Notes: generated by a model not told the origin, from the sequence alone. DNA of 64,000 nt from Amoebophrya sp. A120 (GCA_905178155.1 CAJINV010000011.1:3195144-3259143), one strand, 5' to 3'. Shown: positions 21,799-32,947, counted from the stretch's first letter. Program-made: numbers and translations.

Positions 21799-24177
21799 TC
21801 ATTCGCGCGTCACGTTCGTGACATCTTTCACAGCTTCCAATGCTAATCTCAGATAAACAGGCAATGCACTGCCTTTCTTTGTTCCATCTACTTCTGTACA
21901 CGCTTCACTAGTAGAGGCCTTCGCCCTCTTCTCCACAAACCCACCAGCTGGCAGCACCACCTTCTCTGCCAGCCACGCGATGATTGGCGGGCACACTGCA
22001 TTCCCGATGATGTGGTAGCAGGACTTCTTTATTAGCGGCTTGGAAGACGGAAACTTCACCGCACCGGGGACCCAGTCCGTTTCCATCTTCGGCAGAAAGT
22101 CCTTCGGGTTGATGCCCATCACTCGCAAACACTCCGCCGCAGAGAGCAGTCGCGGAACGCCGCCTTCCACTGAGTCACAGGGCCGCGCCACGAGCTGACA
22201 GTTCCCGTGACCCGGCGAATGCCCGTAGTGAGACACCACCGGCCCGAGCTTCTTTGTCGTGGGGTAGAGGAACAGGTTTTTTCCTTGTCGCTGGAGGGAG
22301 GGGAGTTTGTGCCAGAGTTTCTCGAACTGGCTCGGGGAGAGACGCAGGGATCTACCGGGGTCGTGGTTTGTCGGCGTCTTTCCGCTTTGCTTTCCGAAAC
22401 CTTTGCCGCCACCGCCTGTCGTTTCCGCGTCGCCGGCCGTGCGCACAGCGGGTGAAGGCTCCTCAAACTCGATCGCGTCCTCGGCGATCAACCCTAGGTC
22501 CGGAAGGATTTCTTCTGGAAACCGAATCTTTCGCTTCTTCTTCCCCTCTTCGCGCAGCACGCCGACGAAGTAGACGCGCTTTCGCTGCTGGACCGTTAAT
22601 GGGGCCGAGGAATAAATCTTCGCTTGAACGTTATACAGACCACCAAGCTTCAGGTCAGAGAGAATGATGTCCAGGGGCGATGACTTTTGCTGAGAACAAG
22701 AAGACTGCACTTTATTACTGGATGAAGTGGTCTTGTCCTGGTCCCCAAACGCCATCGCGTCTTTCTTCGCCCGCTTCGCCGGAAGTTCTTGTTCCACTGC
22801 AGCAACGTCGGTACTAATATTTTCGCAAAATTCAACCTCAGTATCTTCCTTCCCATCCGCAATCCCCGGTACATTTTCGAGCAGGAACATTTTTGGTTTT
22901 TTCTCCTGCAAAATCCGTAAAATTTCCAAGTACAAAACGCCTCTCCCCCGCTTCTCGTCAAACGCGTCTTGGTTGCCCAACCGAGAGAACGGCTGGCACG
23001 GGAAGCCGCCAACCAGCAAGTCGTGGCTCGGTATTGCGGAGCAGGGCACTTTCGTGATATCCCCGTGCAAGAGGGCCGGGCCGAGAACAGGAATGCTATC
23101 CGCTTTTGCCGCTGCGGGGCCGGGTACGTAATTGTTGTTGTTCGGAGGTTTTGTATTAGAAGCTGCTGAGCCCATTGTAGATTTTATTGTATTGTCGTTG
23201 CCTCTCGATGCTACGCTTTTCGCTTCCTCCTCATCGCCCGGCTTCCTCTCGTTCCACCTGCCGGCATACACTGCCTGGCATACCGGGTTGATCTCGGACG
23301 CAAAAACGCACTTTCCGCCGAGCGCCTCGAGCCCGATCCGGAAGCCGCCCAAGCCTGCGAACAGCTCGCAAAATGTGAAAGGCTTGATGACCCGCTCACA
23401 ACATTCGTCCCCTGTGCCGTTCGGCTTGTCGAGAGCCTCTAGGAATCTCCGGAGGTGCAGCTCCTGGTCCGCACCGCCGGCGTCAGTTTCCTCACTTATC
23501 TTGACTGCACCAGCTTGCGAAGATTCGTCGCCGTTTTTTCTTTTTGCCCGCGTGGAAGTTGGCCACTGCAGTTTCACCAAGCGAATGTACCGCGAAGCCT
23601 CAGACAGCACTTCGCTTCTCGTGTTCAGAAGGCACCTTTCCAACGCGCTCTTTACCCCGCTGCTTTGCTCCAGCACTGCTGCAGCACCCGCGTTCGTCAG
23701 TCGTAGAAGCCGGCGATTGGAAGGCATTTCATGGTCCGATTGCTCTTCCTCAAGGGATAAGACCTTTATTCCCGAGGAAGAAGCAGAAGGTGCCCGGATA
23801 ACGAGAATCTCCTCCACTTCAGTCTCTACCATGCCCGCCTCCCGTATACCCTCAACCACCTTTATCCACGTCCGCACATTGTCGGTATCCACCCCGTTCT
23901 GGCGCGGCCCGCAATCGAGGTGATAAGCTTGCGGCAACAGCGGCCGGCCCCCTGCGTCGCTCCAGTACGTGGTGGAAAGGAGATTTTGCACCTTCTTTAA
24001 AATCTCCGCATTTGGCAGCGAGAGTGCGTGCGAGCAGCAGGTGGCAGAAGTCGTGGCGCCCCGCTCGTTTGTCCCCTGTCCTCGGGCTGCTTGTTTGGCC
24101 AAAAGCCGCTGCAGGGTGGACAGGTGATCGCAGCATTTTTCATCGGCGGAAGAAGTCATTGTCATGACTTTTACCAT
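21799..24177 (-). CDS. DNA (cytosine-5) methyltransferase
   Basis: Single exon of 792 aa. Transfers methyl from S-adenosylmethionine to C5 of cytosine in DNA, in the nucleus. Ordered catalytic motifs are all visible: motif I FCELFAGLGGFRIGLE (about 268-284), motif IV GFPCQPFSRLG with the catalytic Cys near residue 394, motif VI FLLENVPG (about 431), motif VIII QQRKRVYFVGVL, motif IX-like RLLSAAECLRVMGI and motif X HIIGNAVCPPIIAW close to the C-terminus. The segment between motifs VI and VIII is long and Lys/Ser-rich. The first 260 residues match nothing I know; there is no chromodomain, BAH, CXXC or SNF2 helicase, so it is not a DNMT1, DNMT3 or DNMT5 type. The compact layout is close to bacterial or DNMT2-like stand-alone enzymes, but motif IV is PCQ as in true DNA enzymes. 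ATG at 24177. Whether it is a de novo or maintenance enzyme cannot be told. Confidence 0.92.
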   Translation of the reverse strand: MVKVMTMTSSADEKCCDHLSTLQRLLAKQAARGQGTNERGATTSATCCSHALSLPNAEILKKVQNLLSTTYWSDAGGRPLLPQAYHLDCGPRQNGVDTDNVRTWIKVVEGIREAGMVETEVEEILVIRAPSASSSGIKVLSLEEEQSDHEMPSNRRLLRLTNAGAAAVLEQSSGVKSALERCLLNTRSEVLSEASRYIRLVKLQWPTSTRAKRKNGDESSQAGAVKISEETDAGGADQELHLRRFLEALDKPNGTGDECCERVIKPFTFCELFAGLGGFRIGLEALGGKCVFASEINPVCQAVYAGRWNERKPGDEEEAKSVASRGNDNTIKSTMGSAASNTKPPNNNNYVPGPAAAKADSIPVLGPALLHGDITKVPCSAIPSHDLLVGGFPCQPFSRLGNQDAFDEKRGRGVLYLEILRILQEKKPKMFLLENVPGIADGKEDTEVEFCENISTDVAAVEQELPAKRAKKDAMAFGDQDKTTSSSNKVQSSCSQQKSSPLDIILSDLKLGGLYNVQAKIYSSAPLTVQQRKRVYFVGVLREEGKKKRKIRFPEEILPDLGLIAEDAIEFEEPSPAVRTAGDAETTGGGGKGFGKQSGKTPTNHDPGRSLRLSPSQFEKLWHKLPSLQRQGKNLFLYPTTKKLGPVVSHYGHSPGHGNCQLVARPCDSVEGGVPRLLSAAECLRVMGINPKDFLPKMETDWVPGAVKFPSSKPLIKKSCYHIIGNAVCPPIIAWLAEKVVLPAGGFVEKRAKASTSEACTEVDGTKKGSALPVYLRLALEAVKDVTNVTRE

Positions 24178-24781
24178 ACGAGCTGCAAATAATAGCCGTC
24201 GACGCCTACATCAAGAACAAAAAGCTTGATAATCTGCACAACATGTCTGGCTAGGGCGACCAGCTTCTCTTACTAAAAAATGGTGGTTATAATGATAAAG
24301 TAAAGACGAGCCGCAGCCTGGCTGACGTGATGTGAGGACATCAGAGGGGTCACGCTTACAACTGAGCGACTACAAGAATAAGCAGTAGCACGGACCAGTC
24401 GTGTGGATTTTCTGACTTGCTCGGGACCGTATTTTCAGCGAGCCACAATTTTTTTTCGCGTTGTTTCCGATCCCGTTCTACTAGCGGCAGATCGTCGTGG
24501 GAGATCCCTGCCTAAGAACTTTTGGCCCGACACGAAGCACGAACGGCTTGTACTTCTAGAGCCGTTACTTTTAATCGACCGGGCCTGATCCGAGCATTTG
24601 AAGATCCACAACTCGATCAGAACTTCACCAAACCACAGCTTGCCTCAGCAAAACACTCCATCACGGTTTCAGAGCGACCAGATGCACGCTCTTAATATCG
24701 CAGGACATTTTATTACAGTGCAACGAATTTTTTAGACTAGTGCAGGAACAAAGGCACGCACCTCCTCATACGAAAAACAAC
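24178..24781. other. Intergenic spacer, about 600 bp
   Basis: Between the methyltransferase start and the 3' end of the SPFH gene. One 61-codon open frame (24403-24588 plus) has no motif. Nothing else seen. Confidence 0.5.
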
Positions 24782-26243
24782 TCAATTTGAATTTACGAAC
24801 GTCGCGGCCCCCGAGCCTCCGACGATCAATTGCTTCGCTATCCCCCCGCCTCCCGCCGAGGCTGCGCCCCCCGAGCCCAGCACGTCATTCCAGATGTAAT
24901 TCAATAACCCCGGCCCGTCCAGCCCCAGCGCCTCCCGCACTTTCCCGTACCCCGTGGCGTCGGCGTCGATGTAGGCTGCCTCGATCGCCGCCCGCGCACT
25001 CCCCTCCTGCTGAATCTGCGCCGCCGTGCCCAAGGCGAGCGTGACCGTTTGGTTGGCCCGAGACGCGGCTTGGAGCAACCGCGTGGACAGCGTCACCTGC
25101 TTCGCCTGCAAAACTTTCTCCATTTTCGTGATGTTCTGCTTCGTGGTCGCAGCTTGTAATACTGCGTTGTAGAAGGCGGGGGGGAGGTCGTCCTCGTTGA
25201 TTTGAAACGACTCTACCAGGGCGAACAAATGTTTTATCAAATGTAAAAATGTCTGGGTTCTGGAAGGTTGGCGCTTGTGATGCTAATTCTGGATCATGCA
25301 AAAATCTGTGTTGCATGAATGCCAAAAGTTGCCCACTTTTGACGAAGTTGAGAGGAAGTTTCTCATGCAGGATAGGCATGATAGGGATCCCGCAGAATCT
25401 GTCATGCTAGGTCCTGCATTCCAGATGACATGGATCATGGAAAATCTGCATGACAAGTCTCGGAATCTTCCAGACCCAGACACTTTTGCATTTGATGTGT
25501 TTCTGGAAATACTCGTCGAGAACTGCTCGCATCTGGGTCGCGATGGCCTGCTTCTCGTTGAAGAACTGGCACTATGCGTTGCAAATATGTCTGGGTCTGG
25601 AAGATTGAGAGATTTGTATTGCTGAACTCGCATGTCCGTGAACTCTGTGATGCAGGTTGTGCAATAGCGCCACTCCTCTGTCAAGCAAAAAGGCGATTTC
25701 TCATGCGGGTTACGCACGACCTAAGCGCTCAATAATTTCTCATGCGTGGCTGCGTATTGGAATCAGTTGGTGATGCATGTATTAGCATCACAAGTTTCCA
25801 GACCCCGACATATTTGCATTCAATAGGTACGCGGTAAATTTCGTCGCCTGCTCGGTCACTAAATGGGCCGCGACGCGCCGGTAAATCCGCAGATAGTCCT
25901 CCCCGAATCTATGGTAGAGCAAGTACAAATTCATCGGGTCTAGCCGGTACTGAAAGCTGGCCCCGAGAATCAACGGTAACCCGTCGGACGTGCGCCCATC
26001 CAGAATATCCGCGTCGTCAAATTGTAGCGTTTGGATGGTCTTCGGAAACCGCTTCAGCGTCGCGAACGGGAGCACGTAGAGCCCGTTCGTCGTGTAGGGC
26101 TTGGGGTCCACGGTCTCGAGGATGTAGTTGTATTTCAAACCCATCTCGATGGGGGATAACTGCGTTACACTCGCGACGAGAATGCAAGCCGCGATGATGA
26201 GAAACGCGATGATCGCGCCGAAAGCACAGGCGAGGAGGCCCAT
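24782..26243 (-). CDS. SPFH/prohibitin-like membrane protein, three exons
   Basis: Exons 26243-25826, 25567-25498 and 25229-24782 give 311 aa. The only introns are two family A introners; both joins restore sense: ..TKFTAY|QFFNEKQAIATQ.. and ..DEYFQK|HLFALVESF... A single N-terminal membrane anchor (LLACAFGAIIAFLIIAACIL) is followed by an SPFH-like domain: strand pairs around QTLQFDDADILDGRTSDGLP, then FQYRLDPMNLYLLYHRFGEDY, then a helix rich in Ala/Gln (KMEKVLQAKQVTLSTRLLQA) typical of the coiled region after SPFH. Ends in a Gly/Ala-rich tail. SPFH proteins (stomatin, prohibitin, flotillin) form ring-like membrane scaffolds; which membrane is unknown here. Family call is moderate because the similarity is structural rather than word-for-word. 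Confidence 0.75.
25230..25497 (-). mobile_element. Introner, family A (intron 2 of the SPFH gene)
   Basis: Perfect target TGTTT at 25230-25234 and 25498-25502. Arms TATCAAATGTAAAAATGTCT and its near complement; the right end reads GATG instead of GATA. Interior has GCATGACAAGTC. Excision gives ..FQK|HLFALV.. in frame. Confidence 0.86.
25568..25825 (-). mobile_element. Introner, family A variant (intron 1 of the SPFH gene)
   Basis: Flanks GGCAC (25568-25572) and GGTAC (25826-25830). Arms TATGCGTTGCAAATATGTCT / GACATATTTGCATTCAATA. Only 65 bp of exon separate it from the neighbouring introner, so this gene took two insertions close together. Confidence 0.84.
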
Positions 26244-26817
26244 TTTTTTGAACTTCTTGTATGAAGAAGTTCTTTGGAGTATTTGTTAAGCTCTTTTTAC
26301 ATTAAAAGACTCAAACCTGGACTTGCTCTCAACATCGCTGCAGAACAAGAAGTCGGTTGTTGCCTACTAGTACACCAGTTGAGATCAAAAGAACCCGCCC
26401 TCTCCATCTCCCTGGCTGCTTCACTCAACACCTTGAAAACTATGGCTCTCACTCTGTCGTCCCTGCTCGTGGTGCAACACGTCCGTTAAGAGAATTGCTC
26501 GTCGTAGTCTATCGTCTTTTATTCCAGCAGTTGTGCAGCGGTCCTGTAAAATCCTATCACATGTTCTCACTTCACTTTACACCTCCTGAATTGTAAAAAA
26601 CCACCAGTTTGCCTGAAGTGTTGACATCCTCTGGAGTCTCTTCAACATCTTTATTTTCATATAGAAATAAACCACACGACAAAACATAAAGAGCTTCATT
26701 CTTTCACAGGAGCTGCATCTTCTTGTAAAATATCGGTATGCGTTTATAATTACGCTTCAAAAGATTTTTCATTTCTGCAAAAATAATGCGTTTCCACTTC
26801 TACAAAATCCGATTCGT
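26244..26817. other. Intergenic spacer, about 570 bp
   Basis: AT-rich DNA between the SPFH gene start and the LRRC40-like stop. No gene, repeat or introner arm seen. Confidence 0.5.
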
Positions 26818-29800
26818 TCAGTCGATCATGCCAGATCGTTCCCGCTGGTACTTCTTGAACCCGTCCACACCCCGGCGCGCCAGCACCTCGCAGTGTCGCC
26901 GCGTCATGTTCCCCTCGAGCGTCAAAGCCCGCAGCGCCACCCAGCAGCCCCAGGACAACGGCAAGTCCCGCAGGCTGTTGTTTTGTAGCAACAGCGTGTT
27001 TAACTTCGTCACGGCGAACACTTCTCCGTTGGTAATCTCCTGGATCTGGTTGTCCGATAAATCCAACACCGTCAACTTTCCCCCGAGCGGCAGCTTTTGC
27101 ACTGCTTCCTGGCCGCACAGGCGGGAAAAGCGGTTCTGCGACAACCGGAGCTCGTGGAGGTTCAGGCACGTGCTCACGTCAGGGAGTAAAGTGAACCGGT
27201 TGCGGCTCAAATCCAAAGATTGTAAGAACGGTAAGAACAGGTGAATCTGCGTGCCCCAGTTGCACCGGACGAAGGCCAGCTGGCGCAGGTGGCTAAAATC
27301 GAAACCCGGCAGCGGCGAGGAGGACAGAAACGCACAGATGCTGCCGGCGTCCTCCAGCGCGTAGCCACCGCAGTTTTCGAAGTGCAGAGCTTGCGGGCAC
27401 GTAGTTTCGGGGGCGTAGCCGTCGCACAAATTGTGCTCGAGCTCGCGAGCGAGCATGTCGATCGTGGAAATCACTTTATTTTTGAAAACGCCGCGGACCT
27501 GGATAATCGAAGCGGGGTCGCGCGTGGTTGTAGGAGCACCCGTCGAGTTATTATCGTAGTAGGCGTTGATCATGTTGTTGTTACCAGGAACTCGTCCACC
27601 TGCCGCTACGGAGGCGCCAGGGTAGGTGGGAGCTGCAGTAGAGCTAGAGCCCACGCCAATACGAATATTACCCATGTTCATGTTACTGTTTCGGGGACAA
27701 GGAGGTAACGATCCCGCAAAGTTCTGTTGGGGGATCTGCTCGTTATTATGGTGTCCTCCTCCAGAGGGGGGAAAGGGTCCTCGTGGGGGCGGGATTATAT
27801 TGTGATTATTTTGCATCCTCGCGTTCGTTCCCGTCGGAAAAATGCCGTTGCCCGAATAAGGCGGAGACGTGGTCGAGTAGTAGGGATTGTTGTCGTTGTT
27901 TCCACCGCCAAAAGCCTGCCCTCCAGGACAGACCTGCTGCTGCACACTTTGGACTGTCGAGAGCCGTCCCACGCCGGAATGATCGGGAGAAGATTCGAAT
28001 CCCCCACGACCGGAGTTGTGGCTCATCCTGGAGGACCTTGGCATGTTGTCGGTAGTTTGATGGTGCCCATTATTCGCGGCCAGTACCCCGGCGAGCGCGC
28101 CCAGGAGCACGGGCGTTTCCACATTTCGAAAAGAACTGCCGACTTCCGCCGCCGCGGGCGAAGTGACAGACGTGATCGAGGTCCGGTTCTTGTTCTGAAT
28201 AATATTGTTCCCAGTGCAACCGCCAATAGAAGTGGTATTCATCCCAGATGAACTTCTACCCGCGGGTAAGTACTGCTGCTGTCGCGAAGAAGAAGTGTCG
28301 GGCAGGTCGAATTGCGGTCCACCTCCAGAAGACTGAAAACTGCCATTATTACCTGGCTGCAGTTCTTGCTGGAAGGGGGACAGGTCAACGAACCCGTCTA
28401 CACCGGTTGGGATGTTGACGCTGTTGTCGCTAAAACTACACGACGACGACGAGGGACCAATATTGTTATTAACATGCGAGTTGTTGTATCCCGTGCAAGA
28501 AAAGCATCGCACTCTTAGTCGTACTGATTGCAATCGTATGACAGATTGCACTTTGCAGCGACGTCGCTGTTAATTGCAAATTCCATTTTTCATTGCGCAG
28601 CACACTTTACTTTCTATATGCAATTGATACTATTGAGTGCGATGCTTTTCTATTTAATGCATACGTTGTGCCGGTCTCGCAGATACTTTTTCAAATCCTC
28701 CACACCGCCGCGGAGCACTTGCGGCCGGATGGCCTTGATCGCGTTCCCGTCGGTGACGATTCGTTTCAGCTCGGGAGAGAAGCCCAAGCTGGTCGGCAGG
28801 CAGGTCAAGTCGTTGTTCTGAATATCTAACGTTTGGAGGTGCGGAAAATTCAGGGCCATGTGCTCCGGGAGCGATCTTAACTGGTTGTTGGAGAGAATCA
28901 AAACGGTCAAATTGCTCGGGGTTTGCTTCGGAAAGGGGGAAGCGGTGTTGTTTTTGGACTCATTTTGTAGTTCTTGGTCGAAGACTACGTGTTGGCCATG
29001 ACCACCGCCACCGCTGTTCAAAAAAATCCGGTCCTCCATGTCGCCGAGTGAATCCATAGGAAAATAAACAAACCTTGTTCCCCATGATCCGTTTTAGCAT
29101 GACAAATGCAGGCCATTTTTCATGTTTTGCATGACAAATTGAGGATGGGAATACATGGTATAATATTTTCCTGGATAGTGCAGCCGGTTGTATGCTAAGT
29201 TCAAAGTATCCAAGTTGAGCATCGCGGTCTATGAATTGCAAAAGTGTCTGGGTCTGGAAGGTTGGAACTTGTGATGCTAACTTTGGACTCTAACAAAATC
29301 TGTATTGCATGACTAGCAAGAGGAGTCTAGTTTGTGCTACCCGGGGAGGGCTTTTGTCATGCGGAGTAGGCATCAGGAAGCCCTCTAAGGATCTGTGATG
29401 CTAGGTCGTGCATTACAAACACATCCTGGGCCATGCAAAATATGCATGACAAACCTGGCAACATTCCAGACCCAGACATTTTTGCAATCCATACGGTCCC
29501 GGACTGCACGATCGAAATCTGGTTTTGCGACGCCGTCAGCGTTCGGAGTTTGTCCATCAGGGTCAGGTCCAGACCTGTCAGCCGGTTTTTGTCCACTTCC
29601 AGCTCCACCACATTTCGCAAGCAGTCGAAGGGGCCGAACGGCCCCGTCAGCGCATTCGCCTTCAAATTCACCCGCACGAGGTTCGGGAAGAACCGGAGAA
29701 AGTTCGGGCAGGGCAGGTTATTCTCGGCCGCTTGCAGAATCGCGAGCTGAGAACACGGGGTCGTGTTTTTCACGCCGTTGTCTTGTCCTCCACCTGGTGT

Positions 29801-31195
29801 ACTAACAGCTTTTGTTGTATCTTTCACCGGTTCAATTTTCTGCAACTGTTTGTTCCAGCTGCACAGAAGTTCCACAATGTTCAGCGGCAAATCCTCGAGG
29901 GATTCGATCGTGTTTTCCCGCACATCCAGAGTTTTCAGATTCTCCAGTCCCGAAATCGCTACATCCAGCTTGTGCTGGCACGGGAGCCCGAAAAATTGGT
30001 TTTCTTGCAGGGACAGCTTTTCCAGGTTGTGAAACAGCGGGGAGGCGGAAAGCAGGTGGGGAATAAACTGCAATTTGTTTTGACTCAGGTCCATCTGCCG
30101 GATTTCTTCCTCCTCCCACCATTTCACGTCTTTCGTCTGCTGCTTCTTCTCGTTGAAAAACGCCGGGTTGGGCTTCAGACGGAAGATATCCTGTGTAAAA
30201 ACGTCCCCACCTAGTACTTGTCATGCAAATCTGCAAGACTGAATTGTTCATCATGCGCAACTCCATGCGAAGTATTTTCTACTGGTGTTTTGGAACATGT
30301 CATGCTTGAATCAGGATGAGGCGCTCGATCTGTGATGCTGCTGCGATAGCTACATACGACTACACCGCAACCCCAAATTTACTTGTCATGCGCAACAAGA
30401 ACCAAGGCTTGTTCATTTGTCTAGCAGATATCCCATCTGGACTCTGGGAGGGAGGTGGAGACGTTTTTACACGGGATAGGAGAAGTTTTTCCCTTTACCC
30501 TTGCTGCTCGTGGTGGAGCTGACCGTCGAGTTGCGACCGGTGGAGGGATATCAAATGTAAAAGTGTCTGGGTCTGGAAGAATGCAACTTGTCATGCTAAA
30601 TCTGAAGCATGCAAAAATCTGTGTTGCATGGTTACCAAAGGTGGCCCAGTTTTGACCAACTCTGGAGGGAGTCTCTCATGCAGGATAGGCATGAGAGAGA
30701 TCGCACAGAATCTGTCACGCTAGGCCCTGCATTCCAGACCTCATGGGCCATCGAAAACCTGCATCACAAATCTTGCACTCTTCCAGACCCAGACCTAATT
30801 GCAATCCATAAGGGAGTGGTGGACAGTCGGTAGTTCTCCTCGCTCTTTTCCGACGCGCTGGTAGAAGACGAGGCTGGGCGGTTATTTTGGCTATCTTCGT
30901 TGTCCCAGCGTAAGTCGACGGGTTTGGTAGCACACTGCGAAGATCCTCCCCCTGCAGGCGTGGTCATGCTTGCGGAGTTGATGTCACTGGTATTGTGCGC
31001 GTTGTCGTAATCATATTCACTGCCCTTCTGAATCAACACAGCCGGAAATTCCGAGAGACCAAATCCCACCAGACTGAGCGCGCGCTCGTCCCCGCTCTGG
31101 GCTCGCTCCAGAGCGCGCTGCACACGCGCATTCAGGCCTTGCTGGTCCTTGCGCGCAACCTCCTCGGTGGAATGGATAGGAAGGAAACGAGCCAT
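26818..31195 (-). CDS. LRRC40-like leucine-rich-repeat protein, six exons
   Basis: Exons 31195-30811, 30543-30473, 30190-29494, 29224-29173, 29058-28658 and 28493-26818 sum to 1,094 codons. All five introns are introners or introner-like. The order of landmarks follows animal LRRC40: an early repeat ALSLVGFGLSEFPAVL, then KWWEEEEIRQMDLSQNKL (family: WWEQTDLTKLIISNNKL), a long series of LxxLxLxxNxL repeats, and two closing segments that end in a KYLR-type helix (GGVEDLKKYLRDRHN and GVDGFKKYQRERSG). The joins rebuild repeats, for example exon 3 to 4 makes MLNLDTLNLAYNRLHYP. Exon 6 begins with an Asn/Gly/Ser-rich insert of about 330 aa that doubles the usual length (near 600 aa in animals) before the last repeats. 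The duplicated end motif suggests the C-terminal repeats are themselves a duplication. Function in the family is poorly known; a protein-binding solenoid. The exon 4/5 boundary is the least certain. Confidence 0.8.
28494..28657 (-). mobile_element. Introner, family C (AGAAAAGCATCGCACTC arms)
   Basis: Inverted arms AGAAAAGCATCGCACTC / GAGTGCGATGCTTTTCT, flanked by TGCA at 28494-28497 and 28658-28661. Excision of one TGCA joins ..RHNVC|TGYNNSHV.. in frame. Arms unlike families A, B and D; 164 bp. Confidence 0.75.
29059..29172 (-). mobile_element. Short introner-like intron (114 bp)
   Basis: Ends AGGAAAATA / TATTTTCC form a short inverted repeat. The interior has two GCATGACAAA words, the signature of the longer introners. 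The boundary was chosen because it alone keeps ..NRLHYP|MDSLGDM.. in frame; no clean target duplication beyond CC. Confidence 0.5.
29225..29493 (-). mobile_element. Introner, family A (intron 3 of the LRRC40-like gene)
   Basis: Perfect target CGGTC at 29225-29229 and 29494-29498. Ends TATGAATTGC / GCAATCCATA with TGTCTGGGTCTGGAAG arms. Excision rebuilds a leucine-rich repeat (..GT|AMLNLDTLNL..). Confidence 0.88.
30191..30472 (-). mobile_element. Introner, family B (intron 2 of the LRRC40-like gene)
   Basis: On the coding strand it begins GTGTAAAAACGT and ends ACGTTTTTACACAG, so it can be read as a GT-AG intron that coincides with the inverted arms. The wider ends are TATCC / GGATA. Both the GT-AG join and the target-duplication join stay in frame, differing by five codons. 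Confidence 0.82.
30544..30810 (-). mobile_element. Introner, family A (intron 1 of the LRRC40-like gene)
   Basis: Perfect target AGGGA at 30544-30548 and 30811-30815. Arms TATCAAATGTAAAAGTGTCT / CAGACCTAATTGCAATCCATA. Excision joins ..LSTTP|STGRNSTV.. in frame. Confidence 0.87.
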
Positions 31196-31690
31196 AGTGC
31201 TTTAATTATATTTTTCGCGGTTTCTTCAAAAAATCTACTTTACATCACAAATCTTAATTCCCTTTACACCGATTTGTTTTTGTTCGTTTTCTTTCTGCTA
31301 AAAGATATAAAATAAGCAAGGCGCTAGTCTACTGCTCTTACGCAATTTTTTTACTTCTTCCCTTCTTCGCACTAACTGTCCTGCCGTACTTTCAATACAG
31401 TTGCTCGTCCTTGCTGCCTAAGTTTTTATGTGGTATTGTGAACAATAAAGCTGTCAGTACCTCAAAAATTGCTTGTCCTCGAGTTGTGCAGCCTCGAAGA
31501 GTTCTAGGAGGTGTGTCTTTGACTGTCTCTATGAACCTCTACCTTAACCTTTCTAAGCACGCCTTGTTTGTCCTGTTCGATTTTTTCAGCAGAAGATAAC
31601 CTGCTCGCACTGACAAAACGCAATAAAACCGAACTTCCATGAATCTGACAGAAAACGGGAAAAAACTGCCTCAGTAAGGGAGGCATCTAT
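31196..31690. other. Intergenic, AT-rich, upstream of the LRRC40-like gene
   Basis: No coding signal. It leads into the palindromic satellite. Presumably contains the upstream signals of the LRRC40-like gene, but nothing specific is visible. Confidence 0.45.
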
Positions 31691-31704
31691 TCCCCTAGCG
31701 GCTG

Positions 31705-32199
31705 AAATTTCATATGCAAAAAGAAAAACTTGCAGCACAGAATACCGTCGGGAAATCAATTACCCCGCTGCGGGGTAATTATTTCCCCCAACTAAAATTT
31801 GATATGCCAAACCGGCAGCACAGAATACCGTCGGTGAATTAATTACCCCGCTGCGGGGTAATTATTTCCACCACCTGAAATTTGATATGCCAAACCGGCA
31901 GCACAGAATACCGTCGGGGAATCAATTACCCCGCTGCGGGGTAATTATTTCCACCACCTGAAATTTGATATGCCAAACCGGCAGCACAGAATACCGTCGG
32001 GGAATTAATTACCCCGCTGCGGGGTAATTATTCCCACCACCTGAAATTTGATATGCCAAACCGGCAGCACAGAATACCGCCGGTGAATTAATTACCCCGC
32101 TGCGGGGTAATTATTCCCACCACCTGAAATTTGATATGCCAAACCGGCAGCACAGAATACCGCCGGTGAATTAATTACCCCGCTGCGGGGTAATTATTC
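31705..32199. repeat. Tandem satellite, six 83-bp units, each with a perfect palindrome
   Basis: Palindromes with 11-base arms AATTACCCCGC / GCGGGGTAATT and a single T between them occur at 31758, 31841, 31924, 32007, 32090 and 32173, exactly 83 bp apart. The spacer between them (GATATGCCAAACCGGCAGCACAG core) is nearly identical from unit to unit; the first copy is the most diverged. Lies between the LRRC40-like gene start and the FkbM gene stop. Confidence 0.95.
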
Positions 32200-32947
32200 A
32201 CTACCAAACCAAAATCACGGACTTTCACCAAGCGAGTACGGCAATCATTATTAATCTTTTGCACATTGAGAATCGCTACGCCTGTTTCGCGCTTTCTCAA
32301 CATCCTCACAACATTCATCGAATCGAATCTTGCCCGTCTGATTGTCAAACTGATCTGAAAAACTGAGCCGCCACAAAGCAGAGAACGAAAAACATTAGAA
32401 GTGCCAGGCACACGGGTGCAAAAAAGGATCCGCGCTAACACCTCAAAGGCGTGCTTTTCTTCCTGATCGCGTATCACTGAGCTGACAAAACGAAAACGCT
32501 ATTATTAGCTGCAAGGACAATAAACCAGAACCTTTGCGCCGTACTTCTTCAACTGCGGAAAGCGAACATCAGAGAGCAAAGATTAGAGGCTTTGCTTTCC
32601 GACAAAAGTCCTTTATTATCCTGCTGTCGAGTACATTTCACATTTCTCTACATCTGGTTTTTACCTATGCATTGAACGCAGAGCTGTCAGTCATTTTCCA
32701 AGGTCGTGCAGAAATTACCTCCGAGTTAAAAGTTCATTAAAACGCACCTGAACCACTACAGCCGGTCAACACGTTGCAGAGGATCATACAGCAAACGACC
32801 GCGCCAGATGAATCTTCTGGCTAGTACCAATTATTTTGTGGGCCGCAGCTCCATTTATTTCTTGAGCATTCCTATTGATTCTCTAACTCTAGCGGACTGG
32901 TGTCAGTCTGCGCAATAAAAGGTACAACGAACCAGCTGCACCACTTC
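32200..32947. other. Intergenic, downstream of the satellite
   Basis: About 750 bp to the FkbM gene stop. Short open frames only, none with recognisable content; probably includes the FkbM 3' UTR. Confidence 0.45.

Noticed and set aside
27981-28005. TTCGAATCCCC-like tRNA T-arm word
   Set aside because: Lies inside LRRC40-like coding sequence and no acceptor or anticodon stem can be drawn around it.
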